A DNA stretch of 64,000 nucleotides from Paramecium sonneborni (Eukaryota > Ciliophora > Oligohymenophorea > Peniculida > Parameciidae), in assembly GCA_905182985.1 (NCBI GenBank), contig CAJJDN010000049.1:520290-584289 (forward strand), in the 5' to 3' direction. Both the position numbers and the translations under genes were made by a program. Below the pieces are notes generated by a model. It made no database searches, was not told where the DNA came from, and saw only the letters and a program-made list of their open reading frames with translations. This document shows positions 1 through 13,667 of this stretch, piece after piece; the stretch's first letter is position 1; the number at the start of each line of letters is the position of its first letter.

Positions 1-1462
1 AACTTCCAATTATTATGATTTACTATGAAGAACTCTCAATTTACTAATTAAATCAATAGAATCTTTAGCTGCATTAGTAGCTAAGATCTTTGGAATTGAA
101 GTCAAAGCTTCTGCAAATTCTGCTATAGCTATTTATTCATTTGAGTCAAGTTTTCTTGAATAATCATCTAAATGAATGCTTAAAGCCATTTCAACTGCTC
201 CACCTCCAGCAACAACTGATCCTGATTCTAAAGTTCTCTTTACTACACATAAAGAATCATGTAATGATCTTTCTATTTCATCTGTCATCAATTCATTAGC
301 TCCTCTTACTATTATACTTGCTGATTATTCTTTCTTCATTCCTTTAAAGAAAATATAATCATTATCTCCTATTGCTTCTTCATAAACTTCCTATAATTAA
401 TATATATATTATTACTTCAGCCTCTCCTAAACAACTTACATCAAATGATTCTCCAGTTTCTTCATTTGCAAAAGTTGTCACTACTTTAGCACCTGATGCT
501 TTTGCAATTCTTCTTAAATGCTCCTTTGGAACTCTTCTCAAACCTATTGCACCTGCTTCTACTAAATATTTATTAGCTAAATCATCCATTCCCTTTGAAG
601 TCAATATTACATTTGCTCCTGCGGATAATAATAATTAAATTCTCTCTTTTAATACATCCATTTCCTTCTTTCTTATTTTTTCTAAATTATTTGGATCATC
701 CACCAATATTTATACTCCCATTTACATTTTAAATTTATTCAAATTTATATCCAAACAGGCTATTTTTGCACCCTTTACTTTTGTTACCATTTATTATGAT
801 GCTCTTTATAATTATATAACATATCCCTTTACTAATTCCGATTAATTAGATGATTAACCATGACTTTTAACAACATTGATTGATTAAATTGGATATTTAG
901 CTTTACCAGATACTAAACCTTAAGTCTTAATTAATCTAACTGCTTCAACTGCTAATTTAGCAAAGATGTGACTTTCTGGACCAATAACTTTACTATTCAT
1001 TGATGTTTTGGCAGCATTAATTAAAATTTCAGTATCATCTTCGGTGATTTTATGTACCAAATGTGATTGAATATATTTTACTGCTTATCTGGCTGCTAAT
1101 TTATATCCAGATATTATTGTGGTAGGATGAACTTTAATTTTAATTAATTCATTAGCGCGGCGAAGTAATTCAGCTGCTAAAACAACAACTGATGTAGTGC
1201 CATCTCCTACCTCTTTGTCTTATAATTAACTCAACTCTACTATAACTTTGGCAGCTGGATGTTCAACTTCTAATTGTTTTAGAATTGTTGCCCCATCATT
1301 TGTTATCACAACATCTCCAATTTCATCAACAAGCATTTTATCTAAACCTTGTGGTCCAAGACTTGTTTTGACAACATTAGCAATAGCCATGACAGCAGTT
1401 ACATTACTTGTACGTACATCTTAACCTTGATCTCTTTCACCACGAATACCCACAGCAGACAT
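1..1462 (-). CDS. CCT1: CCT subunit alpha (TCP-1 alpha), 3' end cut by window
   Basis: Subunit of the eight-membered cytosolic chaperonin TRiC/CCT, which folds actin, tubulin and other proteins with ATP. The protein opens [10 protein letters not shown] and has the group II chaperonin hallmarks: [22 protein letters not shown] (ATP site), VEHPAAKV, and [12 protein letters not shown] near the 3' part. About 479 codons are present of the usual 540 to 550, so the last part lies left of base 1. One 25-nt intron at 391-415 splits the apical-domain region after GEAEV; without it the frame is lost. Many TAA/TAG codons fall at Gln-like positions, which helps fix the genetic code. The alpha assignment rests on the N-terminal and ATP-site wording, which I match to TCP-1 alpha rather than other subunits. 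Confidence 0.95.
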
Positions 1463-1742
1463 TTTAATTAATTATATAATTATTTGAATAATTTCAGAAA
1501 ATTTAATCCATCTTTTAAATATTTTCTTTTTAGTTCTTTTTTCATCACAAGTATGAAGAAATATTATTAATTAATTAATATTTATTTAATTTAATTTACA
1601 ACTTCATTAACAACTCCTTCTATTAAATAATTTAAAATTATTAATATTACTATATTAATATAAAAAATAATAAATGATATCAAAATTTACTTATATTTTT
1701 GATATTTCTTGAAGTTTGCAATAAGACATAATATATTATTGA

Positions 1743-3040
1743 TCATTTATTAAAACGATTGAAAGTCCCCATTTTCTCTACCTATTTTATGAGTTCTAAA
1801 TGTTGGATGGGAGTTAAGGATTATGTAAACTGATTTATTGTTTCTTCAATTTCTTATTGATTCTATTTTAAATTCTTAATATCCTAATTAAATTTAAGTA
1901 ATAATCTAGAGTTAGAATTAGTTATGAATACTATTAGGAAATTTTGCGATGGTTTAGCATTTTATCAATAATAGGTAATACACTATAAACAAGATTATCA
2001 TCTTCAAGTTTAGCTTCTTCTTTTACGATTTCAACATATTGATTGAATTCAGTGTCATCTAATTTGATAAATAAAATACTCTTTACAATTTTAAATTTAC
2101 TAATTCCAACTCATAAGTTAGAGTCCATAATTTCCTTTAAGAAAGTTCTTTTAGATATTTTTAACGGCATATTTAACATAATCTCTTCTTTTAATACCAC
2201 AAGTTCCATATCTCATCTATAAATATAGTATTAAAATAATTACTAAATATGAATCCAAAACTAATTAAGCTTAATCAGGTGATGAACATTCTAAAACTTA
2301 ATCAATGGCTGCTGAATTTCCTATTATCATACTATTTAAAATAGGATGTGATTATAATATTTGTGTTAAATATTCAAATGATGATCTAGTTGTTTTTTTG
2401 TATTCTTAGATTTGTTAATCCAATTCAGAAACCTAAATATTTATATAGTTGACTTTACTTTTTTTTCAAGTAATTTCAGATAAACTTTTTTTCGAAGTCT
2501 AGAATTTTTAGCACTTTGTCTTAATCGTTTATTTTTCGATTCACTATTCAATAAATCATTGTTTGATCCCAAAAGACCTGCCAATTTGCTTTTATCTTAG
2601 ATCTCAGAATAACTCTCTAATTCTAAATCTTCTTATAAATCTTCATCAAGCAGTTTTTCACCTTCTACACTAAGTAAAGAGGTTATTTTCTTGATATAAG
2701 CATTTTTAACATTCCCTTTTATTTCTTAGATCGGCTAGGCACAATCTTTTAGACTCGCAGTAGAAGGTATTGTTTTGATTGTTTTATTGACCTTCTTAAT
2801 TTTTTTACTTTCTAAGTTGACTTATTGTTAAATCAAAGGATTCATGAGCATACTATTAGTAAAAAGACTTTAGAGATTTAACATCCTCTATTGCTCATGT
2901 AATTACTATAATAATCGAACATTTTATGCTAAGAGTTAGTCTTATGTGATGGCTTATTGATATATATTAGGAATGGATTTTTAAGTAGCTAGAGGATGAA
3001 GAAATTGATCGACATCTTCAAATGGTTAATCATTACTCAT
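1743..3040 (-). CDS. bZIP transcription factor with atypical basic region
   Basis: Likely DNA-binding regulator in the nucleus. The conceptual protein is 397 residues. A Gln-rich N-terminal part is followed by a basic region and zipper near residues 170-205: RLRQSAKNSRLRKK, then YLKLLEKKVSELDQQI. The SR-x-RKK and Y-x3-LE-x-KV pattern is that of bZIP factors, but the position that is Asn in the family signature is Leu here. Four short introns fit the frame: a clear 26-nt one at 2433-2458 inside the zipper, then about 32, 20 and 26 nt; with these the spliced length is an exact multiple of three. The C-terminal half is helical and charged and carries no domain I recognise. The second and third introns are inferred from frame only and could be placed differently. 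Confidence 0.72.
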
Positions 3041-3061
3041 TATATAATATTAATTAATTAA

Positions 3062-6019
3062 TCATCTTCTCTTGGTATATGACTTATTGTTTAAGTAATC
3101 ATTCAAGTCATTTTTAGAATAATTGTTGTACTATTTCTTGGGATGATAAACATTCTCCTTGTTTTCGTTGTTAAAGGGAGAAGATCTTTCTTATGGTTTA
3201 GTTTTCTTATTTTAATTGTTATTACTACTATTACAAGATAAAAAGACTTGACCAAACTATTCATTCAAAGGTTCTTTTAAATCATTCTTATTATTCTTAG
3301 ATATATAATTCATGCACAATTGTTAATCTTGAGTAGATAATGAATTAATAATTTATGATAGTTTAGTGCATGGTATTTAATTTGTATTTTGTAATAAGAG
3401 CATTAATTCTGAATTGTTTATAGAAATTAAATTTTCAAGGTTATTGACATTAATATCTAATTTCAATGCTAGTATAATAATTTTAGTGATTATTGGATAA
3501 GTCTATTCATCAAGTGGATAAATTAAAAGAGAATTTACAGTAGTTTCCAATTGTTAAATTTATATTCTACTTTCCTCCAATAATTAATATAATCTGTTTA
3601 ATAAGGGCAATGCTGATAATAATTGCTTATCTTAACTATGTAATCTTATAATAATCAATAACAATTGAGTTGATTGTGGAATTTGATGTTAAAATTAATT
3701 ATAAATTTAGACACCATTATGATACTATTATTAATTTAAGCATGATTCTAAAATTAATTACAATAATGATTCATCTGGATTAATCTAGAACAATAACATA
3801 GTTTAAACAGTTTCATTCAATCTCTTCATATTTCCTCTTCTACAATGTCCTTTTAATAAAGTACTAAATGTAATTAGATCTGGTTTGATTGTAGATTCAA
3901 CTAATTCTTAAAACAATTTATCAGCTTAATTTATCAAACCATTTTTTACTAATCCATCTAAAAGGGAATTGTAAGTTATAAGATTAGGATATGTTCTTTA
4001 ATTTTATTTCATCAAATTGAAATATTTCATTGCTTCCTCAGTTTAATTCAACTTACAAAATCCTTTTATAATAGTAGTATAAAGAACAGTATTAATTGGT
4101 AAGTTTTGTGATTTCATTTATTCTATAAATTATAATGCTTAATCTAATCTATCATTTCTAACACAAGCATCAACTAAACATCCATATGTTACATCATTTA
4201 TTGGAATCTTCTTTTATTTCATTTCCTCAAACATTCTAAATGATCCATTCAAATCATTCATCTTTCCATGAGCTTTTATTAAAATTCCATATGTAACAGA
4301 TGATGGTTCTATAGATTTGTTCTTCATTTCTTTAAATAATTACATTCCTTTCTAAATTTCATTGAACTTAACACAAGCATCTATTAATGAGTTATATAGA
4401 ATTTCATCTGGCTTGAATTAACCAGTTTCTTATATTTACTCTAATAATGAAATTGCTCTTAATAATTCATCTCTATTTGAATGATTAGTTTTTATACCAT
4501 TCACTAAAATACTATATGTAAAATTATCTGGAAATATTCCATATTATTTTCTCATCTCTTCAAAATATCTCCATGCTATATTCATTTTATTACATTTAAC
4601 ACATGAATCAAGTAATGAATTAAAACTAATTCTATTTGGTTTTATTCCAATCTATTTCATCTCTTCAAATAAATTTATAGCCTCATTCAATCTCTTCTTT
4701 CTTCCACATCCTTTTATCAATGTATTATAAGTAATCTCATCTAATTAAATTGATTATGACTATTTCATCTCATTCAATAATTAAAATCCTCTATTCAAAT
4801 CTCCTGCATTTATACATGCATCTAATAAACAATTGTATATTATTTAATCAGGTTGATTAATTTACTTATATTCATCAAATAATTAAAAAGCTAATCTCAA
4901 ATCCATGTTATCAGAATTCTTTAAACCATTAATTAAAGTAGTATAAGTAAAGTTATCAGGTTTTGTTGATGTTAATTTCAAATTCTCAAATGTTTTCCAT
5001 GCTTTTTCCTTTTAGTTATTCTTGAAATATTAATCAATCATTGTATTTATTGTAACTATTGTTGGCTATATCTTAGCATGATCTCTCATAAATATTAACA
5101 AAAATTCAGCCATATTTACTTATTATTTTCTAAATGCAAAATCAATCAATTTATTAAAAAATATATCTGAAGGATGCAAATTTATTACTCCCTCAGTCAA
5201 TACTTCATTGAATATTTTTAACCAATGGTTATTTTAATTACTTAACTCAATCAATTATCTTAAAAGCATATCACAAATCTTTTAAGCTGTCTTCTCAAAT
5301 TCATCTTTTATTTATTCACTAATCTCTCTATTTAATTTAAATTTCAATAAATCCCAACATTCTGCTACTAATCCCCAATATAATAATTAATGAGTGTAAC
5401 AATATAATATTAATGGTAAATATTAAATTTAATGATATTATTATAATTCTTCCTTTAAAATCATTTATTCTAATAAATTATCTATTTCATGTAAAGCATA
5501 GTAACCTTCTTATGCTCCAATTCTAGATGAAACACTAAATATTAGCTTAATGATTTATCTTGTGAGCAAATAATTCTTACTAGTTAATATAGCTGTTAAA
5601 CCAACAATCCTTTATTTTAAATATTCCTTTTCTTATTTTACTATCATTTCAATAATATGAGTAATATAATTGGATTTGACCCAATCAAGGTCTTCAAATT
5701 CATCTAAATAGGAAAGTATGTCAGGAACATTATTTGAAGTCAAATATTACTCTAATCTTGATTAACAAACAATCACTTAATTAGGTGAAAGTTGTGTAGC
5801 CTTAACTGGTCCTACTTAAAAGCATGATATTTCAATATCATCATTGGTAGAATGACTTATTTCTCCAGTACTTTTAAAAATAATAATTCAATAATACTTT
5901 GCACTCCAAGGAGTTTTTTATCCTGAACTTCTTGGAATCTTCTTTTGTTAGGAAGATTAGTTACGAATGATGTTTGGATCAATATTTTCCTAATTGTGAA
6001 TAGTATCAGACTTGTTCAT
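3062..6019 (-). CDS. Pentatricopeptide repeat (PPR) protein
   Basis: PPR proteins bind single-stranded RNA in a modular way and mostly act in mitochondria on transcript processing, stability or translation. The protein is 976 residues with one 27-nt intron near the 5' end that removes an in-frame TGA. The central part is an array of roughly ten 35-residue repeats with the classic wording, for example PDNFTYTTLINGL, LDEITYNTLIKGCG, SSVTYGILIKAHGKMND and PNLITYNSLLDGLVK. The first 300 residues are helical without clear repeats, and the C-terminal 150 residues are low-complexity, rich in Asn, Lys and Ser. No SMR, DYW or other catalytic domain is visible. I see no obvious transit peptide, so mitochondrial targeting is family knowledge, not something read from the sequence. 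Confidence 0.9.
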
Positions 6020-6117
6020 TGACTTAAAAAATTGATATTTAAATTAATTGAATTTAAATTCTTTAACTGTTAGTTTTAAATATATTTTTATGCTCATAAC
6101 CCATTCATATATCATAA

Positions 6118-8045
<1,928 letters not shown>

Positions 8046-8092
8046 AATTAAATTTATAAAGTAGAATAGAGAATAGATATTATATGGATATT

Positions 8093-9212
8093 TCAAAGTA
8101 TATTCAATTATCTCATGAACCCCATAAGAGGCAAGGATAAATCTTATTCAAATTGAAATTTAGTATGTGTCATTTCAGGTGGTGTTCTAATTAGACATGG
8201 TGTTTTACATAATTCTAAAAAAGTTAGAGAGATTTTAAATATACCATAAAGTTTTTTAGATTGTTCTACTGAGACTATTGAATCTTTGAGTCCATGTAAG
8301 ATGTAGAGTGGTGATTTGATTTTGAGTATTTTATCTTTGTTAGTGAATCTCTCCTTGAGCATTTTCCTAAGTAAAGGATATTTTTCATTGACAATTTCTT
8401 ATAAGGATAAGAAAGGAGAGATAAGAACTAGTACAGAGGGTTTGAAAAGTGATGCAACATGACAAGCTACTCCAGTTCCAATGGATCTACCCATGAGTAT
8501 TATATTCTATTCTTCTATGCCTGAATGAAAGGCCATATACTTGTAAATATATTCTGCATCTTTTAAGATTAATTCTTCTGAAGGTTCTCCTTAATATATT
8601 CCATATCCTGGATATTCAACTGCTAAAATGTTCATTCTCATATTATGTCTAAGAAAGTCAATAAGATTGTAGGATGATTTAAGATCTTCACAATTTGCAT
8701 GGAAATAAATGATAGTTCTTTTAGTCATAGTGTAAGATTTTAAATAAAGACATGGAATTTCTTTAATCTATTTACAACTTCTATTAGTCAGACTTGTTGG
8801 AATTTGATTACTATAATTCGTACGAGGAGAGAGGGAAAATCTTAATGCACTTTACAATAATTAGATGTTAAATTACATTGAATTTTTAGGTTTTAGAGTA
8901 GCTGTTTAAGTGATACGAGGAATTCTTTAACTTGGAAGTTCATCTACATGATCATCATATATAGATTGAGTACTTACATCCTAATAAGTTATATTATATT
9001 GAATTACATGAGGTATTTCATCAGGAGGTTTAAAGGGATCTATTTTATGAAAAAAGATTTTGGTTTTAGGAGAGTTGGGCAGAAATTTAAATATATCTTC
9101 ATAAAATGGAATTTTAATTAGTTCCTAAGAGATACTATAAAAAATGAACCTTAAGATCTCCTTCTCTATAAGTGTTTTTGGGTATGGGGAAAATCATAAA
9201 ATTTAATTCCAT
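8093..9212 (-). CDS. ABHD17-like serine hydrolase
   Basis: Alpha/beta hydrolase of 354 residues with introns of 25 and 30 nt. Catalytic elements: the nucleophile elbow GRSIGTG, an acid in LKDSIV, and a candidate His in PEMTHTKF at the end. The wording around them (YFHANCEDL, AVEYPGYGIYQGEPSEE, VLISPFLSLQEIV) fits the ABHD13/ABHD17 group; ABHD17 members remove palmitate from membrane proteins in animals. No signal peptide or membrane segment is evident. The first 120 residues are family-poor and Thr/Ser/Pro-rich. The start MELNFMIF was chosen because the first exon splices cleanly into the body; a second Met five codons in is possible. It is divergent from the NEK kinase with only 11 bp between the two start codons. 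Substrate cannot be read from sequence. Confidence 0.85.
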
Positions 9213-9223
9213 TGAAATTATTA
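9213..9223. promoter_or_regulatory. 11-bp divergent intergenic gap
   Basis: The bases between the start codon of the ABHD17-like gene (minus) and that of the NEK kinase (plus). Any core promoter for either gene must lie inside the other's transcribed or coding sequence. No TATA-like distinction can be made in such AT-rich DNA. Confidence 0.5.
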
Positions 9224-10679
9224 ATGCAATAATAAGGATAAGGAAGTACCATTTAAGATTTCAATGTTTTGGAGAAATTGGGAGAAGGTTCATTTTCTTC
9301 AGTTTACAAGGTATGGGTATAGAAAATATTAAGGTGTAACGAAAATCGGATGGTTAATATTATGCAATGAAAAAGGTGGGTATATCTCAGTAGACATATA
9401 AAGAGAGAGAGAATGCTTTAAATGAAATTCGTATTCTAGCATCACTTGACTCTCCATACATAGTTGAATTTAAGGATTCCTTTCTAGATTCTGAAGGCAA
9501 GACGCTGTATGTAATAATGGAATTTGCATCTGGCGGAGACTTAAATAGTTTATTAAAGCAAGGGAAGATGAAAGGAGGAGTAGAAGAAGTAGAAATTTGG
9601 AGAGTCTTAACTTAAATAACTTTGGGAGTAAAGATGTTGCACGACAACAATATCTTGCATCGAGATTTAAAATTGGCAAATGTATTCATAGGCAAATCAC
9701 CAGAAGGGAATATCTACAAAATAGGTGATTTGAATATAAGTAAAGTCACTCATGGAGCCAATGCTAGAACTTAAGCAGGAACACCTTGTATCATAAACAT
9801 ATTAATTAATTAGATTATGCATCTCCAGAAGTTTGGAAAGGTGAATAGTATTCTTGGCCTTGTGATATATGGTCTATTGGATGTATCATTTATGAATTAG
9901 CAGCTTAATAACCTCCATTCAGAGCTGCTGATCTTTAATCTTTAAGTAGAAGAATTCAAACTGGTGTTTATGATTCAATCCCAGCAAAATACAGTAAAGA
10001 TTTATCTGAAGTCATCAAAATGATGTTATAAGTCAATCCTCGTAATAGACCTAGTTCTGATGCAATCCTTAAAAATCCTATTGTTATAAAAAATAGTGGC
10101 TCACTTTTAGTTGAAGAAGAAGTAGGAGGCAAAAAAATGGCTAAACTCTTATAAACTATTAAGTTACCTTACAATTTAAAGTAATTAAAAGGTAATCTTC
10201 CAAAACCTAATTATGAAAATAAAATCAAAAGATCTAATTCATAATCAGGAATTAGAGTCAATACTGATATCAGCCAAACACCATAACCTGTTAAAAAATA
10301 ACCAGAAGATATTAAACCACCACCTCAATAAGTTTAAAGACCACCATAATAACAACAACCTTAATAATAATAATTTAATAAACCTCCTCTACTTAAGCCT
10401 CCTGTTGCTCAACCACCAAAACCATAATAACCTCAAACTCCTTAATAATTATACAATAAAGTCTAATAATAAGAATAGAGATTATTAGGATAATAAAAGT
10501 ATTACTTTTTTTCATTTCTATTTAGATATTCAAATGTTCCATCATAAAATTAATAATAGATTACTCCTAGAGCTTAATCTCCAAGAGGAAACTAATAATA
10601 GAGTTATCAAAAAAATGCTGCTGGCATGCCCTCTGGAATGAGAAGATAATATAGTGCTGGCCCTATTGGAAGAAGATGA
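9224..10679 (+). CDS. NIMA-related (NEK) protein kinase
   Basis: Ser/Thr kinase of the NEK family, which in ciliates is greatly expanded and works on cilia, basal bodies and division. 459 residues; introns of 23, 26 and 27 nt restore the frame. Kinase domain residues 15-275: glycine loop LGEGSFSSVYK, VAIK-type Lys in YYAMKKV, catalytic loop HRDLKLANVF, metal-binding GDLN in place of DFG (seen in NEKs as DFG, DLG or similar), the APE-type segment YYASPEVWKG, and the NEK-like YELAAQQPPFRA. All catalytic residues appear present except that DFG is D-L-N. The C-terminal 180 residues are a Pro/Gln-rich low-complexity tail ending GPIGRR. The start MQQQGQGSTIQDF is the only Met before the kinase domain. 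Confidence 0.92.
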
Positions 10680-10724
10680 TTAATATATATTATCTAATTC
10701 TATAATAATATTAATAATATTTTT

Positions 10725-12257
10725 ATGCATTCACAAGAAATTTTCAATCAATTATTAAATGACTTAAAACTTCAAACCTCAGATCTTTTAAGTATTAACT
10801 AAGAAAAATTCTTTCAAAAATAGGCACAACCATCTGAATTAATTTTAATTTCAAGGAATGTTGGAAAAATTAATAAGCGTAATACAGAGTAATAAAGAAC
10901 CCTTGTGGTGACAAGTGAAAATTTATATAATATTGATAAAAAAACAATTAAAAGAAAGATTTAAATCCAAAAAATTTTTGGTATTACAGTCTCTAGATCA
11001 AGTTTTGAATTTATTTTGCATGTACCCTCAGAAACTGATTATCGCTATAGATCTCAAGAAAATAGAGATATTATATTATATTACCTTTCAATTTCACTTA
11101 AGTTAAACAATAAGGATGGCTTAAAAATTTACATTGTTGATTAAGAAGATCTTTAACAATTTTGTTTGTATTAAAAAGCTACTGACCTTTAAAAATAAAT
11201 TGCATTACATCCTAAAACTAAATTATCTTTTCTTTATCCACATGATTTTTAACTACAATATATTAACATTCTAAATCAACCTATTAAAAGTTTGAATCCT
11301 AATCACAAAATCACTGTGCTCTTTGTTCATGATAAATTGAAATTTAGAGTTAAATTAGAAGAATATGTTAAAAATTACATTATTGCATCAGGCTCTTTGA
11401 CTAAAATATATTTGCTAAACCATAAAAATGATCGTCAAAAAGTTTTAGTTTTAAAAACAATTCGATCTTCTGATATAGATATAGATTTAATGGAATTCTT
11501 TCTTAAAAATTATGAAATTGAGCCATTCATGGAATAATTGGAATTATGCGTAAGACAAACCGATCTAATTCACTTTTTCTTTAAGTTTGTAAAAGGAGGT
11601 GATCTTTTTGCTCATTTATAACATTAAGACTCTTTTACAGAAACTTAAGCCAAATATATTATTGCTTAGGTTGGAATGGCTTTATAAAGTGTTCATGAAA
11701 AAGGAATAACATATGGAGACTTAAAACCAGAAAACATTTTAATTGATGAATAAGGATATATTTATTTAACTGATTTTGGCTTTGGTAAATTAAGACTTTA
11801 TTAGGAATAGAAAAAATAACAGAACGTCAACTTTTCTGTTGAGTATGTATCTCCAGAATATTTGAAACATGGAGATTTGACTAGAATGTCTGATTGGTAT
11901 GGAATGGGAATATTACTTTATGAATTACTTATGGGTATATCTCCATATTACAATGCAAATACAGAAGTCACGATTAAATTGATTTGTTAAGGAGATTTAC
12001 ATTTTCCAAAAGGAGTTACTATTTCAATGGAGTGCAAGGATCTCATTTCAAAATTATTAAAGCAAGATTCTTCAACAAGAATAGGATTCTCGAATGATTT
12101 CCAAGAAATATAAGCTCATCCCTGGTTTTAAGAAATAGACTGGCTTGAACTAAAACAAAAAAAAATAAAATTGCCTTACGTTCCTGAAGGCACTCTTATA
12201 TCAGAATAATATATAAAAAAGTAATAATTAAGTGATGATGAAAGGGGTTGGTACTGA
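10725..12257 (+). CDS. AGC-type protein kinase with N-terminal PH/TH1-like domain
   Basis: 510 residues in one uninterrupted frame. Residues about 40-130 (SRNVGKINKRNTEQQRTLVV, then VTSENLYNIDK, VSRSSFEFILHV) resemble a membrane-binding PH or myosin TH1-like fold. The kinase domain follows from about residue 210: a degenerate glycine loop ASGSLTKIYL, Lys in VLVLKTIR, GDLFAHL, the catalytic loop TYGDLKPENILID, DFGFGKL, and a shortened activation segment ending EYVSPEYL, then DWYGMGILLYELL. The C-lobe ends HPWFQEIDW as in AGC kinases. The catalytic loop has Gly where Arg is usual (Y-R-D becomes Y-G-D) and the glycine loop is weak, so activity is likely but not certain. Close relatives would be PKA/PKG-type ciliate kinases; no cyclic-nucleotide domain is visible. 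Confidence 0.85.
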
Positions 12258-12306
12258 AATTGAGAATAAGCTATTAATATTTTATATAACAACAATAATA
12301 AATTAT

Positions 12307-13639
12307 TCATTACATATCAAGTTCATCATCAACAACTTGTTTTCTTTTTAATGGTTAGAAGAATGACCAAAATTCATCAGCTGTTAAAGGTGGTACTCTG
12401 ATTACTTCTAAATTTTATTTTGTATGGCGATTAGCTTTTTATCCGATTAAAATTGCTATAAAATTACAATAATTAATTACTTTTAATAGATTCAGCAGGA
12501 ATTGATCTTAAAAATTATAAATGTTTAGCTCCTAAGAATTAACATTTAAAAATATCTGATGGTAAAGGTACTTACATAAGAGTACCACCCATTAAAGGAG
12601 ATGAAATGACAAGATTAACTTTTAATTATCTAGCAACAGTTAAAATTTAAGTATTTTCCCCTTTGAATGGTTACCATTCTTAAGAAAAAGCTTCGGGCAT
12701 CATAGCATTAATTGGCATTTAGACATATTCAAAATGATGATCTTTTCCTCCTACTTTTTCTGCAATTTGAACAATTTTTTCTAAAGGAACATGAATTCTA
12801 TCTTCATCTGGTCTGGCTCTAAAACATACCCATGTAGCCATTCCATATCTTTTAATTTAACCTTTTTGAACAAATTTTTCATATTATTCAAAAGCCTTAG
12901 CAATCCTATCATAAAATTTATCATATCCTAAGAAAGGTAATTGACTTTCAGCAGCATTATGCAAATATAATAAGTCTAATGTTTCAAGTCCCAAATGATT
13001 TAAAGATTACTAAATAAAAGAAAATCTATACTTCTAATTACAATTCTAAAAATTTAGGATGCATACAATGACAGGCTCCAACTACATCATCTTATGTAAT
13101 GAGATTTTTATTAATAAGTTCTCTAATTAATTAAGTTTCTTAGATTCCTCTATCTCCATCAGCAGGAATATACCCTCCCTTACTAGAAATAAATAATTAA
13201 TCTCGAGGGATATTTAAAGCTCTAATCGCAGATCCTATTACTCTTTCTGATTTCATATATCTATAATTGATTGCTGTATCTATCACATTTACTCCTCCTG
13301 ATAAAACACTATCAATAATAGATCCATATAGCATTATATCATTATTTTAATCTGGTGCTCCTTAATAAGATCCAATCCCAAGACTAGACAATTGTAGATT
13401 ATTTCTATAATTTATTCTGAAATGAGATACTGGAATCTCACTGTTGTTTGATGCATACTATTTTGTTCCATCTATTGTAGCAAAGCCAGGAATTAGTGGA
13501 TATTATAATTTGTATAGGTCTTAAAAAATTTATTGATATCTTATTGTTATTATATATCAAGAATTTACCTCTAAATATAATGCTCAGAACTCAATCCTAT
13601 TGTATGACTAAAACCTTTTACAACTCTTAAATTAAACAT
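12307..13639 (-). CDS. Aldo-keto reductase family protein
   Basis: 418 residues with introns of 29, 22 and 25 nt. After an N-terminal extension (MFNLRVVKGFSHTIGL, possibly a mitochondrial presequence, being basic and lacking acids) comes the barrel: SSLGIGSYQGAPD, the catalytic-type segment NVIDTAINYRYMKSERVIGS (Asp and Tyr of the AKR tetrad), LFISSKGGY (Lys), LDLLYLHNAAES (His), then KRYGMATWVCFR and, after the last intron, the NADPH-binding end ILIGQKANRHTKQNLE. The family reduces carbonyls with NADPH; the wording is closest to the stand-alone AKR12/yeast ARA-like and bacterial YajO-type groups, but I cannot name a substrate. The next gene's stop lies 28 bp upstream of this start. Confidence 0.85.
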
Positions 13640-13667
13640 TTAATATTAATTAAAATTTAGTGTATAA

